Source of the DNA: Lysobacteraceae bacterium
GTDB lineage: Bacteria > Pseudomonadota > Gammaproteobacteria > Xanthomonadales > Rhodanobacteraceae
Reading direction: 5' to 3'
Assembly: GCA_028870665.1 (NCBI GenBank)
Contig: JAGWPB010000009.1
Span: 1 to 56,051, forward strand
DNA: 56,051 bases
The stretch's first letter is position 1; each line of letters opens with the position of its first letter. Positions 46,056 to 56,051 of the stretch are shown here, in pieces. The notes beneath the pieces were generated by a model. That model was not told the origin of the DNA. It was given only the letters and a program-made list of their open reading frames with translations, and did no database searches. Made by a program: the position numbers and the translations under genes.

Positions 46056-47459
46056 ATGAGCAAAACCTGGAAGCGACTGGCGGCCATGGCCGTGCTGCTG
46101 CTGGCGACCGCGGGTAGCGCGGCCGCTGCCTCGTTGCCCGACTTCACCGGCATCGTCCAGCAGAATGGCCCGGCGGTCGTCAATGTGCAGGCGGTGATCG
46201 CGCAGCCCGAAGGATCGATGCCGGCCGGCGTGCAGGGCATGCCGCCGGACTTCTTCCGCTTCTTCGGCATTCCGATGCCGCGCCAGCAACCGGGCGCCGG
46301 CGAGGAGATGTCGCTGGGCTCGGGCTTCATCATCGCCAGCGACGGCTACATCCTCACCAACAACCACGTCGTCGCCCACGCCAGCAAGGTCACGGTCAAG
46401 CTCTCCGACCGCCGCGACTACACCGCCAAGGTGGTCGGCACCGACCCTTCCTACGACATCGCGCTGCTGAAGATCGACGCCAGGAACCTGCCCACGGTCA
46501 GCATCGGCGACTCCAATACGCTCAAGGCGGGGCAGTGGGTGCTGGCGATCGGCTCGCCCTACGGCCTCAGCCACACGGTCACCGCCGGCATCGTCAGCGC
46601 GGTCGGCCGCAGCCTCGGCACCGACCAGCCCTACGTACCGTTCATCCAGACCGACGTGCCGATCAACCGCGGCAATTCCGGCGGGCCGCTGTTCAATCTG
46701 GACGGCCAGGTGGTCGGCATCAACTCGCAGATCTTCTCCAACAGCGGCGGCTACATGGGTCTGTCGTTCGCGATCCCGATCGATGTCGCCATGAACGCCG
46801 TGCAGCAGATCAAGGCCAAGGGCTACGTCAGCCACGGCATCATCGGCGTCTTTGTGCAGCCGCTGACCCGGAGCCTGGCCAAGAGCCTCAAGCTCGACAG
46901 CGAGAGCGGTGCGCTGGTGGCCAAGCTCGTGCCCGGCGGTGCGGCGGAAAAGGCCGGTGTGCACGTGGGCGACCTGATCACCGCCTTCAACGGCCAACCG
47001 GTCTACAGCAGCTCGGACCTGCCGCCGATGGTCGGCCTGGCGCCGATCGGCAGCACCGCCAAGCTCACCGTCCTGCGTGATGGCAAGTCGCGGACGCTCG
47101 ATGTCCGGATCGAGGCTGCGCCGCGCAACGCCGCGGACCTGGCGGCGGTGCAGGGTCGCGCCGAATCCGGCAACAACCTCGGTCTGGTGGTGGAGAACAT
47201 CACCCAGGAGCAGCGCAGCCAGCTCGGCCTGAAGAGCGGCGAGGGCGTGCTGATCACGCGCGTGCTGGGTCCTGCGGCGATGCAGGCCGGTCTGCATGCG
47301 GGCGACGTGATCCTGATGGTCGGGCAGCGTCCGGTCGGCAGCGCCAAGGCCTTCGACCAGGCGCTGCAGGGTTACAGACCGGGCGATGACGTGATGCTGC
47401 TGGTGCGCCGTGACAACGTTACCCAGTTCGTCGCCATCCCGGTGCCCAAGCAGGGTTGA
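46056..47459 (+). CDS. mucD: DegP/MucD-family periplasmic serine endoprotease
   Basis: The 467-residue protein has a signal peptide (ending near AGSAAAA), a trypsin-like domain with the triad His104 (NNHVVAH), Asp134 (YDIALLKI) and Ser208 (GNSGGPLF), and two PDZ domains (about 260-345 and 370-460). It degrades and refolds misfolded envelope proteins and controls sigma-E activity in the Mucd/DegP manner. The ATG at 46056 is preceded by GGAGG (46041-46045) at 10 bases; an adjacent GTG at 46053 has slightly better spacing and cannot be excluded. A sigma-E promoter candidate lies 63 bases upstream. Confidence 0.96.
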   Translation: MSKTWKRLAAMAVLLLATAGSAAAASLPDFTGIVQQNGPAVVNVQAVIAQPEGSMPAGVQGMPPDFFRFFGIPMPRQQPGAGEEMSLGSGFIIASDGYILTNNHVVAHASKVTVKLSDRRDYTAKVVGTDPSYDIALLKIDARNLPTVSIGDSNTLKAGQWVLAIGSPYGLSHTVTAGIVSAVGRSLGTDQPYVPFIQTDVPINRGNSGGPLFNLDGQVVGINSQIFSNSGGYMGLSFAIPIDVAMNAVQQIKAKGYVSHGIIGVFVQPLTRSLAKSLKLDSESGALVAKLVPGGAAEKAGVHVGDLITAFNGQPVYSSSDLPPMVGLAPIGSTAKLTVLRDGKSRTLDVRIEAAPRNAADLAAVQGRAESGNNLGLVVENITQEQRSQLGLKSGEGVLITRVLGPAAMQAGLHAGDVILMVGQRPVGSAKAFDQALQGYRPGDDVMLLVRRDNVTQFVAIPVPKQG

Positions 47460-47578
47460 GTGCGGCAGGCCGGGGCCGCGGCGGACCCCGGCTTCTGCCA
47501 TAATCCGCGCCTCGCGCCGCCTCCGGGCGGCGCGCGGCCATGCGGACCGCGCATCGCCGTTGCCCCTGCGCGTTGGCC

Positions 47579-49372
<1,794 letters not shown>

Positions 49373-49403
49373 TCCGGCCCGCCGCGGCCGCATGGGAGTG
49401 AAC

Positions 49404-50210
49404 ATGGAATTCGATTTCGCCGCGGTGCTGCTGGCCCTGACCGTGTTCACCGGCATGATCTGGGCGGTGGATGCGCTGTTCTTCCGCAAGGCGCGGATCG
49501 CGCGCGCCGCCGCCGCCGGCGAGAAGCCGCATGAGCCGACCCTGGTCGACTACTCGCGCTCGCTGTTTCCGGTGATCCTGGCGGTGCTGGTTTTCCGCTC
49601 GTTCATCGCCGAGCCGTTTCGCATTCCGTCCGGCTCGATGATGCCGACGCTGCGCGTGGGCGATTTCATCCTGGTCAACAAGTTCGCCTACGGCCTGCGC
49701 CTGCCGGCCTTCAACACCAAGATCCTCGACACCGGCGAGCCGCGGCGCGGCGACGTCGTGGTATTCCGCTTTCCGCTCGATCCCAAGCAGGACTACATCA
49801 AGCGCGTGATCGGCCTGCCGGGCGATACCGTGACGGTCCGCAACGAGCAGGTCTACATCAACGGCAAGCCGGTTCCGACCGCGCTGGTCGGGCCCTACGA
49901 CGACGGCAGCGGCAAGGAAAGCGCCCTGGTCGAGGCCAATGCCGGGCAGCTCTATCGCGAGGACCTCGGCCGCGTGCAGAACGACCTGATCGAAATGCCC
50001 GATCTCAGCCGCGCCCCGCAGGGCAGCTGGAAGGTGCCGCCCCACTGCTACTTTGCGATGGGCGACAATCGCGACAACAGCTACGACAGCCGCTTCTGGG
50101 GCTGCGTGCCGGAGCGGAACCTGGTCGGGCGCGCGTTCTTCATCTGGTTCAGCTGGCGCGGCGAGTCGCGCGGCATCGATCTCAAGCGCATCGGCACCAT
50201 CATCCATTGA
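49404..50210 (+). CDS. lepB: Signal peptidase I
   Basis: The 268-residue inner-membrane peptidase removes signal peptides from exported proteins. Two hydrophobic segments (about 5-27 and 53-70) anchor it, then the catalytic Ser78 in PSGSMMPTL and Lys133 in YIKRVIGLPGD form the dyad. The final box GDNRDNSYDSRFWG is present. The start is ATG 49404, with GGGAG at 49394-49398 five bases upstream; the ATG at 49392 lies before the ribosome site and is less likely. Confidence 0.96.
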   Translation: MEFDFAAVLLALTVFTGMIWAVDALFFRKARIARAAAAGEKPHEPTLVDYSRSLFPVILAVLVFRSFIAEPFRIPSGSMMPTLRVGDFILVNKFAYGLRLPAFNTKILDTGEPRRGDVVVFRFPLDPKQDYIKRVIGLPGDTVTVRNEQVYINGKPVPTALVGPYDDGSGKESALVEANAGQLYREDLGRVQNDLIEMPDLSRAPQGSWKVPPHCYFAMGDNRDNSYDSRFWGCVPERNLVGRAFFIWFSWRGESRGIDLKRIGTIIH

Positions 50211-50241
50211 CTTCCCGCGCGGCGGGGCATGAGGGGGCGAC

Positions 50242-50628
50242 ATGAAAACGAGGCAGTCAGGCATCACCCTGCTGGGGTTCCTGTTCATCCTGATCATCTT
50301 CGGCTTCTTCGCCTTCATGGCGATGAAGCTGGTGCCGGCCTATGCTGAGTACATGGGTGTGGTCAAGACCCTGAAGGAAGTCGCGGCCGAGCCCGGCGTG
50401 GTCAACAAGCCGCTCGACCAGATCAAGCGCGACATGTCCTTCAAGGGCGACTTCCAGTACGTCGACAGCAGCACGCTCAACAATGCGCGGATCCGCATCC
50501 TGACCGGCAACGGCACGCCGCAACTGTCGATCAAGTACGAGCGCGACATCCCGTTCATCTACAACATCGACTTCCTGCTGCACTTCGAGAAGACGGTACC
50601 GATGAACACGCTGTCCACCGGTGGCTGA
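50242..50628 (+). CDS. DUF4845 membrane protein with pilin-like N-terminus
   Basis: The 128-residue protein carries an N-terminal segment SGITLLGFLFILIIFGFFAF after a basic pair, which looks like a type IV prepilin helix, but the usual Glu at position 5 after the cleavage site is replaced by Gly. The rest (KLVPAYAEYMGVVKTLKEVA, FEKTVPM) is DUF4845. It sits between lepB and rnc in many proteobacteria and is of unknown function. It may work with LepB in membrane-protein biogenesis. The ribosome site AGGGGG precedes the ATG. Confidence 0.9.
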   Translation: MKTRQSGITLLGFLFILIIFGFFAFMAMKLVPAYAEYMGVVKTLKEVAAEPGVVNKPLDQIKRDMSFKGDFQYVDSSTLNNARIRILTGNGTPQLSIKYERDIPFIYNIDFLLHFEKTVPMNTLSTGG

Positions 50629-50631
50629 GGC

Positions 50632-51288
50632 GTGCAGCTCGATTACGCCTTTCGCGACCCGCAACTGGCCACGCTGGCTCTGACCCATCGCAGTGCCGGC
50701 CGGCCCAACAACGAGCGTCTGGAGTTTCTCGGCGATGCGCTGCTCAACATGCTCGTCGCCGAGCTGCTGTTCGAGCAGCATCCGCGCGCCGACGAGGGCG
50801 AGTTGTCGCGGTTGCGCGCGCAATTGGTCAACGGCACCGCGCTGGCGGATGTCGCGCGCGAGCTCGAGATCGGCGGGGGATTGCGGCTGGGCTCCGGCGA
50901 GCTCAAGAGCGGCGGTTTCCGCCGTGACTCCATTCTTGCCGATGCGTTCGAGGCGCTGCTGGCCGCGGTCTATCTCGACGGCGGCTTCGACGCCTGTCGC
51001 GGCGTCGTGCGCGGCCTGTTCGCAGCGCGCGCCGCGGGGCTGCCGCGGCCGGAGAAGGACCCCAAGACGCGCCTGCAGGAGCTGTTGCAGGCGCGCGGCC
51101 AGCCGCTGCCGCGCTACGAGCTGGGCGCGGCTCTCGGTGAGGAGCATGCGCGCGTGTTCGCGGTGACCTGCGTGATCGAGGCGCCCTGTCCGGCGAGCTT
51201 TCCAGGCAGCGGCAGCAGCCGCCGCGCCGCCGAGCAGGACGCTGCACAGATGGCGCTGGCCGCACTTGCGGCGCAGGACGTCGCATGA
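50632..51288 (+). CDS. rnc: Ribonuclease III
   Basis: The 218-residue enzyme starts with GTG at 50632, four bases after the DUF4845 stop. It has the catalytic signature ERLEFLGDALLNM and the downstream DAFEALLAAVYLDGG that provide the acidic metal-binding residues, and a C-terminal dsRNA-binding domain (about 150-215: DPKTRLQELLQARGQPLPRYEL, GSGSSRRAAEQDAAQMAL). It processes rRNA and structured RNAs. Translation of era is coupled by ATGA overlap. Confidence 0.95.
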   Translation: MQLDYAFRDPQLATLALTHRSAGRPNNERLEFLGDALLNMLVAELLFEQHPRADEGELSRLRAQLVNGTALADVARELEIGGGLRLGSGELKSGGFRRDSILADAFEALLAAVYLDGGFDACRGVVRGLFAARAAGLPRPEKDPKTRLQELLQARGQPLPRYELGAALGEEHARVFAVTCVIEAPCPASFPGSGSSRRAAEQDAAQMALAALAAQDVA

Positions 51289-52184
51289 GCGACAACATCC
51301 TGCGCTGCGGTTTTGCCGCCCTGGTCGGCCGCCCCAACGTCGGCAAGTCGACCCTGCTCAACGCGCTGGTCGGCGCCCACCTGAGCATCGTCAGCCCCAA
51401 GCCGCAGACCACCCGGCACCGCATCCTCGGCATCGCCACCCGGCCGGCGGGGCAGATCCTCTACGTCGACACGCCCGGCCTGCATCGCGGTGCGCGGCGC
51501 GCGCTCAATCACAGCCTCAACCGCGCCGCGCATGCCGCGATCGCCGAGGTCGACGTGGCGGTCCAGGTGGTCGAATCCGGTCACTGGACCGACGAGGACA
51601 GCAGCGTGCATGCGGCGCTGGCCGAGCATGCGCGGCCGCGGCTGCTGGCGGTCAACAAGATCGATCGGCAGAAGGACAAGCGCGCGCTGTTGCCGTACGT
51701 CGCCGAGGTCGTCGCCAGACATCCCTTCGACGCCGTGTTCTACGTCTCGGCCCTGCGCAACGAGGGCCTGGCCGCGCTGGAGCTCGCGATTCTGGAGCGC
51801 CTGCCCGTGCGCGACCCGCTGTACGCCGAGGACGAGCTGACCGATCGCAGCGAGCGTTTCCTCGCCGCCGAGCTGGTGCGCGAGCAGCTGATGCTGCGAC
51901 TGGCCCAGGAACTGCCTTACGCGACCACGGTCGAGATCGAACAGTTCGTCGAGCGCGAGGATGGCATGGCCGAGATCCACGCGGCGATCTGGGTCGAGCG
52001 CGAGGGCCAGAAGGCGATCGTGATCGGCGAGGGCGGCGCCATGCTCAAGGCTGTCGGCAGCGCCGCGCGCCGCGGGATGGAGCGACTGTTCGCGCGCCGT
52101 GTCCATCTGCGCCTGTGGGTCAAGGTCCGCGCCGGCTGGTCGGATGACGCCAGCGCGCTGCGCCGCCTCGGCCTGACCGACTAG
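51285..52184 (+). CDS. era: GTPase Era
   Basis: The 299-residue GTPase carries G1 (GRPNVGKST), DTPGLHRG (G3) and NKIDRQKD (G4), then a KH domain near the C-terminus (VIGEGGAMLKAVGSAARRGMERLFARRVHL). It binds the 3' end of 16S rRNA and acts in 30S maturation and cell cycle. The ATG (51285) overlaps the rnc stop by four bases, and recO follows by an 11-base gap. Confidence 0.97.
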   Translation: MSDNILRCGFAALVGRPNVGKSTLLNALVGAHLSIVSPKPQTTRHRILGIATRPAGQILYVDTPGLHRGARRALNHSLNRAAHAAIAEVDVAVQVVESGHWTDEDSSVHAALAEHARPRLLAVNKIDRQKDKRALLPYVAEVVARHPFDAVFYVSALRNEGLAALELAILERLPVRDPLYAEDELTDRSERFLAAELVREQLMLRLAQELPYATTVEIEQFVEREDGMAEIHAAIWVEREGQKAIVIGEGGAMLKAVGSAARRGMERLFARRVHLRLWVKVRAGWSDDASALRRLGLTD

Positions 52185-52195
52185 CGCGCGGCAGC

Positions 52196-52906
52196 GTGCG
52201 CGTCCAGCAGCAACCCGCCTACGTCCTGCATGCGCGCCCCTGGCGCGAGACCTCGCTGCTGCTGGAATGCCTGACGCGTGATCAAGGTCGCATCGGCCTG
52301 GTGGCGCGCGGCGTGCGCGGTGCGCGGGCGCGCGGCGGCGGCCGCGCGACCTTGGAGCCGTTTCGCCTGCTGGCGCTGGATTTCCTGCTGCGTGGCGAGT
52401 TGGGCACCCTGACCGCGGTCGAGGTCGGCGTACCGCTGCCGCTGGCCGGCGACGCCCTGCTCGCCGGCCTCTATCTCAACGAGCTGACGGTGCGTCTCAG
52501 CGGTCGCCAGGACCCGCACCCGGCGCTGTTTGCCGCCTACGGCGAGGCCCTGGTGCGGCTGAGCGCCGGTGCTGCCCTGGGTTGGACGCTGCGCCGCTTC
52601 GAGCGCGACCTGCTGGGTGCCCTCGGCTATGCGCCGCAGCTGCAGCGCGAGGCCGACGACGGCATGCCGGTGACGCCGGAGTCGGTCTACGTCTATGTCC
52701 CCGAGCACGGCCCGCAACGCTGGCACGGCCAGCCCGGCGTGCGCGTGTCCGGCAGTGCGCTGCTGGCGCTGGCGGGCGACCACGAGCCCGGCGTCGTGGC
52801 GCAGGCCGAATTGCGACGGCTGTTGCGCAGCCTGATCAGCGCGGTACTGGGCGGCGGCGAGTTGCGCAGCCGGCGCGTGCTGGGGGATGCCCTCAGGGGA
52901 CGCTGA
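52196..52906 (+). CDS. recO: DNA repair protein RecO
   Basis: The 236-residue protein has the N-terminal OB-fold (PAYVLHARPWRETSLLLECLTRDQGRIGLVARGVRG) and a helical C-terminal domain with a truncated zinc site. RecO loads RecA onto SSB-coated DNA together with RecR. It starts at GTG 52196, 11 bases after era. Its last 14 bases overlap the 3' end of the convergent receiver-Hpt gene, so it is the end of the operon. Confidence 0.94.
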   Translation: MRVQQQPAYVLHARPWRETSLLLECLTRDQGRIGLVARGVRGARARGGGRATLEPFRLLALDFLLRGELGTLTAVEVGVPLPLAGDALLAGLYLNELTVRLSGRQDPHPALFAAYGEALVRLSAGAALGWTLRRFERDLLGALGYAPQLQREADDGMPVTPESVYVYVPEHGPQRWHGQPGVRVSGSALLALAGDHEPGVVAQAELRRLLRSLISAVLGGGELRSRRVLGDALRGR

Positions 52907-53639
52907 CCGCCACGCTGCCGGTGCCGCCGAGCGCGCCGCGGGTGGCAGCGAGCAGTGCACCGAAGCGCGTCGCCGTCGGTGTCGTGCCGACATGGTGCTG
53001 CTGCAGATCGCGCTCCAGCGCGGCGGCGGCGGCCGCCAGCGCCGGCACGCCGCAGAAGCCGCACGCCGCCTGCAGGCGGTGCAGCGGTTCGACCAGACTG
53101 GCGGGATCGTGGCGCAGCCGGTACTCGAAGTCGCCAGCCAACTCCGTCAGTTCCGCGGCCAGCAGCCCGCGCAGCGCGCTCACGCGGTCGCGACTGCGCC
53201 CCAGTGCCCGCAGCGCGGCGGTGTCATCGAGCAGGGCCTCACCGAGGCGCAGGCGTTGCGCCTGGACCAGCGCCTCGAGCGCGTCCAGCGTGACCGGCTT
53301 GGGCACGATGCCGGCGAAACCGGCGCCGAGCAGGGTGCGCTGCTGCGCAAAATCCGGCGCCGCGCTGGTGGCCAGCGCGACGCTGTCGCGCGAGGCGGCC
53401 TGCGCGTCGGCGCGCAGCGCTTGCAGCAGGTCGGCGCCACCGAGCCCGGGCAGGCGCACGTCGAGCAGCAGCAGGTCGTAGGGTCGCGTGCGTGCCAGCT
53501 GCAGCGCCTCGTCGCCGCGACCGCAGGCATCCACGGCGCAGCCGAGAGCGGCGAGCGCCGTGGCGAAAAAGTGCTGGCTGACCGCGTCATCCTCGGCCAG
53601 CAGCACGCGCAGGAGCATGTCGGGAGCGTCGTCGTTCAT
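52893..53639 (-). CDS. Response-regulator receiver fused to an Hpt-like domain
   Basis: The 248-residue protein starts at ATG 53639. The receiver (about 10-128) is complete: acidic pair E16-D17-D18, phosphoacceptor D60 (LLLLDVRLPG), T91 and K114 (IVPKPVTL). The second half is a helical domain with LHRLQAACGFCG, which fits an Hpt histidine-phosphotransfer box with H187, although the usual Lys two or three residues later is Gln. There is no DNA-binding or enzymatic output. It could serve as an intermediate in a phosphorelay or a phosphate sink, for a kinase not in the window. It is convergent with recO and overlaps it by 14 bases. Confidence 0.85.
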   Translation of the reverse strand: MNDDAPDMLLRVLLAEDDAVSQHFFATALAALGCAVDACGRGDEALQLARTRPYDLLLLDVRLPGLGGADLLQALRADAQAASRDSVALATSAAPDFAQQRTLLGAGFAGIVPKPVTLDALEALVQAQRLRLGEALLDDTAALRALGRSRDRVSALRGLLAAELTELAGDFEYRLRHDPASLVEPLHRLQAACGFCGVPALAAAAAALERDLQQHHVGTTPTATRFGALLAATRGALGGTGSVAVSVP

Positions 53640-53686
53640 GCTCCGTTTCCCTGGCGTAGCCGTTCCTTCTGTCAGAATCCCCAATC

Positions 53687-55720
53687 ATGAGGCCGTCCGC
53701 AAGGGTGCATGTCCGGCTGCTTGCGATCGCTCTGGCGCTCGCAGCGGGATCCGCGCAGGCCGCGATCCGCGCCAGCGCGGCGCGCGTCGCCGGCAGCGGC
53801 TTCGTGCTGCAGCAGGTGACGCTGACACTGGCTCCTGCGTCAAAGCCGGCCGGCGCCCTCACGCTGCGCCTGACGACCGCGCATGCCGACGTGCCGGCAC
53901 TCGGCTGGCACGATGTCGCTCTGGCGCTGGACGGCAGCCTGCTGCGGGGCACCGACGGACGCTGGCATCTGGATGGGCCGCTGCAGGTGCGCGGCGCGCC
54001 GGGAGGCGCCCTGGCCGCGGCGCAGCTGGGCCTGCTGCTCGACCCGGCCGAGGACACGCTCGAGGCCGTGATCGACCAGCGCAGCGTGCGCCTGGCCGCG
54101 GCAGTGCCTCTGGACACGCCGACCCATGTCGAGCTGCGCATGGTCGGGTTGCCGCTGGGCTGGCTGCAGGGTGCGTTGGCGCAGGCCTGGCAAGGCGCCA
54201 GCGTGACCGCCGGCACCCTCGACGGCACGCTGGCGGTGGATCTCGATCCGGCGCGCACGCGCGTGTCGGGGCGTCTGAATCTCGCCGGGTTCGGCTTCTC
54301 CGCCGCTCAGGGCGCGACCGCCGCGCAGCAGTTCGGTGCGCGCGGCGATGTCAGCTTCGAGCGGGACGCCAGCAGCAGCCGTTTCAGTTTCGACGGCATG
54401 TTGCGCGGCGGACAACTGCTGGCCGGGCGCGTTTACGTCGACTTGCCGGCCCGCGATGCCGAGCTGCATCTCAGCGCCACGCGCGCGGCCGACGGTGCCT
54501 TGAGCGTGTCGCGGTTGCGCTATGACGACGGCGACGGCCTGCAGGTGAACGCCGCATTGAACGCCAATGCCGCGGGCACGCTGACCGCGCTGCGGGTCGA
54601 CCGCTTCGATGCGCGTCTGCCGCAGGCGCTGCAGCGCTATGGCCAGGGCCTGCTGGGCGCGATCGGCTATCCCCGGCTGGAGGCGGTCGGGCGCGTGCAG
54701 GGCCAGCTCGCCTATGCGCAAGGAGCATTGACCCGTCTGCAGCTCAATTTCGACCGGGTCGACATCGCTGATGGCGGCAACCGCTTCGCGGTCGCCGGCC
54801 TGAACGGAGGCGTGGACTGGCGGCAGGGCACGGTGACGCCCGCGACCACGCTGATGTGGAGCGCCGCCAGCCTGTATCGCGTGCCGCTGGGCGCGGCGAC
54901 ACTGCGCTGGCGTGGCGACGGCGCTGCCCTGGCGCTGAGCGCGCCGGCGTCGATCCCGCTGCTGGGCGGCAAGCTGCTGCTGCAGCACCTGGCGCTGGAT
55001 CCGGGTGCCGGCAGGGGCTCCCGGCTGGTGGCGTCGCTGGCGCTCGCCGGAGTCGATCTCGGCCAGCTCTCGGGTGCGCTGGGCTGGCCGGCATTTCGCG
55101 GCACGCTGGGCGGCGCGCTGCCCGACCTGCGCGTCGACCAGGGCCGCATCGCGCTCGACGGCGGGCTCAGTCTCAACGTGTTCGGCGGTTTCGTCGACGT
55201 CACCCGGCTGGCGCTGGCGCATCCGTTCGGACCCGCGCCCGAACTCGCCGCCGATCTCAGCCTGAAGGACATCGACCTGGCGCCGCTGACCGGCGTGTTC
55301 GACTTCGGCCAGATCACCGGCACGCTCGACGGGTCCATCCGCGGTCTGCGCCTGGTGAGCTGGAAACCGGTGGCGTTCGCTGCGACCTTGCGTGCCGATC
55401 ATGGCGGCCGCATCAGCCAGCGTGCGGTCAAGAACCTCACCGAGGTCGGCGGCGGCGGCCTGGCCGGAGGGCTGCAGGCCGCCGTACTCGGCATCTTCAG
55501 CAGCTTTCCCTACAGTCGCATCGGGCTCAGCTGCACGCTGTCGGGCAACGTCTGTACGATGGGCGGTGTCGCGCCGGCCGACGGCGGCGGCTACACCATC
55601 GTCGAAGGCGGCGGGCTGCCTTACATCAAGGTGATCGGCCATCAGGCGCGGGTGGACTGGCCGACGCTGCTGTCCCGGTTGCAGGCGGCCACCTCCGGCC
55701 AGGCTCCGGTGATCCGCTGA
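53687..55720 (+). CDS. Exported AsmA/YdbH-like protein
   Basis: The 677-residue protein has a signal peptide (VRLLAIALALAAGSAQA) and a long run of beta-rich sequence with alternating hydrophobic residues, ending in IRGLRLVSWKPVAFAATLRADHGGRISQRAVKNLTEVGGG and IGLSCTLSGNVCTMGG, a block recognisable from the YdbH (intermembrane phospholipid-transport, AsmA-like) family. YdbH spans the periplasm as a tube-like lipid bridge with TamB and YhdP in E. coli. The DUF1318 lipoprotein gene downstream, probably a YdbL relative, supports this. The ATG at 53687 follows directly on the divergent receiver-Hpt gene. Family assignment is moderate. Confidence 0.75.
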   Translation: MRPSARVHVRLLAIALALAAGSAQAAIRASAARVAGSGFVLQQVTLTLAPASKPAGALTLRLTTAHADVPALGWHDVALALDGSLLRGTDGRWHLDGPLQVRGAPGGALAAAQLGLLLDPAEDTLEAVIDQRSVRLAAAVPLDTPTHVELRMVGLPLGWLQGALAQAWQGASVTAGTLDGTLAVDLDPARTRVSGRLNLAGFGFSAAQGATAAQQFGARGDVSFERDASSSRFSFDGMLRGGQLLAGRVYVDLPARDAELHLSATRAADGALSVSRLRYDDGDGLQVNAALNANAAGTLTALRVDRFDARLPQALQRYGQGLLGAIGYPRLEAVGRVQGQLAYAQGALTRLQLNFDRVDIADGGNRFAVAGLNGGVDWRQGTVTPATTLMWSAASLYRVPLGAATLRWRGDGAALALSAPASIPLLGGKLLLQHLALDPGAGRGSRLVASLALAGVDLGQLSGALGWPAFRGTLGGALPDLRVDQGRIALDGGLSLNVFGGFVDVTRLALAHPFGPAPELAADLSLKDIDLAPLTGVFDFGQITGTLDGSIRGLRLVSWKPVAFAATLRADHGGRISQRAVKNLTEVGGGGLAGGLQAAVLGIFSSFPYSRIGLSCTLSGNVCTMGGVAPADGGGYTIVEGGGLPYIKVIGHQARVDWPTLLSRLQAATSGQAPVIR

Positions 55721-55890
55721 GCCCGTCATATCACAGGGGGCGGCTTGAACGGCTGCTCCGGCATGGCACCGGGATGTGCCGCCGCGACGAGCACGCAGCC
55801 GCCCGTCGCGGCAACGATGACGCGGATCGGCCGCGTCCGTTTGCCTGAAACCGCGGCAGGATGTCTTGCCAACCGACCAAGGAGAACCGC

Positions 55891-56051
55891 ATGCGTATCC
55901 GCGCTCCAATCGTGCTCACCGCCCTGCTCGCCGTGCTGGCGACGGGCTGCGTCACCATCAATGTCTACTTTCCCGCGGCCGCGGCGCAGAAGGCGGCGCA
56001 GCAGATCGTCCAGGACGTGATCGGGCCGGCTCCGTCGGCTTCGGCACCGGC
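55891..56051 (+). CDS. DUF1318 (YdbL-like) lipoprotein, truncated by window edge
   Basis: The ATG at 55891 follows AAGGAGAACCGC, an excellent ribosome site. The first 53 residues hold a lipoprotein signal (APIVLTALLAVLATGC, Cys at 20), then VTINVYFPAAAAQKAAQQIV, a typical DUF1318 start. The remainder lies beyond the window. It belongs to the same operon as the YdbH-like gene, with 170 intervening bases in which no YnbE-like small lipoprotein could be recognised. Confidence 0.78.
   Translation, partial: MRIRAPIVLTALLAVLATGCVTINVYFPAAAAQKAAQQIVQDVIGPAPSASAP

Noticed and set aside
55745..56020. A 91-codon plus-strand frame overlapping the DUF1318 gene
   Set aside because: It begins at TTG without a ribosome site and is in another frame from the clearly supported lipoprotein.

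Overview
The window is 56 kb of high-GC (roughly 68-70% by eye) bacterial chromosome. Gene content and order point to a gammaproteobacterium of the Xanthomonadales/Lysobacterales, most likely near the Rhodanobacteraceae or Xanthomonadaceae. The main reasons are the chain rpoE-rseA-mucB-mucD-lepA-lepB-DUF4845-rnc-era-recO, a 180-kDa-class NAD-glutamate dehydrogenase, divergent ppsA/ppsR, SlyX and DUF2058 next to a UDP-glucose dehydrogenase, and a YdbH-like/DUF1318 pair. The assignment rests on remembered family knowledge, not on a search. No prophage, insertion sequence, CRISPR array or complete defence island was seen.

Layout. 1-3.2 kb: the edge of a minus-strand gene (possibly Ada/AlkA), a CHAD polyphosphate-binding-type protein, and a stand-alone urocanate hydratase. 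3.3-11.1 kb: an overlapping pair made of a PBP4-type DD-carboxypeptidase (dacB) and a secreted phospholipase D-fold enzyme that strikingly resembles animal PLD3/PLD4; then a Pr6Pr membrane protein, a PGAP1-like hydrolase, a zinc-ribbon/coiled-coil membrane protein, a 38-residue basic protein and an HI0933-type flavoprotein. 11.1-18.3 kb: a 46-bp tandem repeat, a GIY-YIG/YkgJ/EamA operon, an orphan GAF-domain membrane receptor, a REP/MITE-like 19-bp inverted repeat, a cupin, a Sel1-repeat protein and a periplasmic cyclophilin. 18.4-23 kb: an RND efflux pump (permease plus adaptor) with a visible promoter but no outer-membrane channel or regulator beside it. 23.1-34.7 kb: NAD-glutamate dehydrogenase, a DEAD-box helicase (separated by a very large palindrome that holds both stop codons), a beta-propeller protein, ppsA/ppsR and a DUF1249 protein.

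34.7-35.1 kb: a minus-strand tRNA operon Ala(GGC)-Glu(TTC)-Asp(GTC), each with an encoded CCA, with a recognisable promoter. 35.2-43.6 kb: a Mip-type FKBP isomerase, UDP-sugar dehydrogenase, SlyX, DUF2058, a FadJ/FadB-like beta-oxidation protein, and a five-domain cyclic-di-GMP protein with a degenerate receiver. 43.7-52.9 kb: the envelope-stress sigma-E module (sigma factor, membrane anti-sigma, its periplasmic partner and a DegP-family protease with a possible internal sigma-E promoter), followed by the lepA-lepB-DUF4845-rnc-era-recO housekeeping chain. 52.9-56 kb: a receiver-Hpt protein convergent with recO, then a large AsmA/YdbH-like exported protein and the start of a DUF1318 lipoprotein.

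Most of the window is ordinary core genome. The items most worth following are the PLD3/4-like enzyme overlapping dacB, the tandem repeat whose hairpin shows a compensatory base-pair change, the long REP-like and cruciform palindromes, and several signalling proteins with missing partners or altered catalytic residues.
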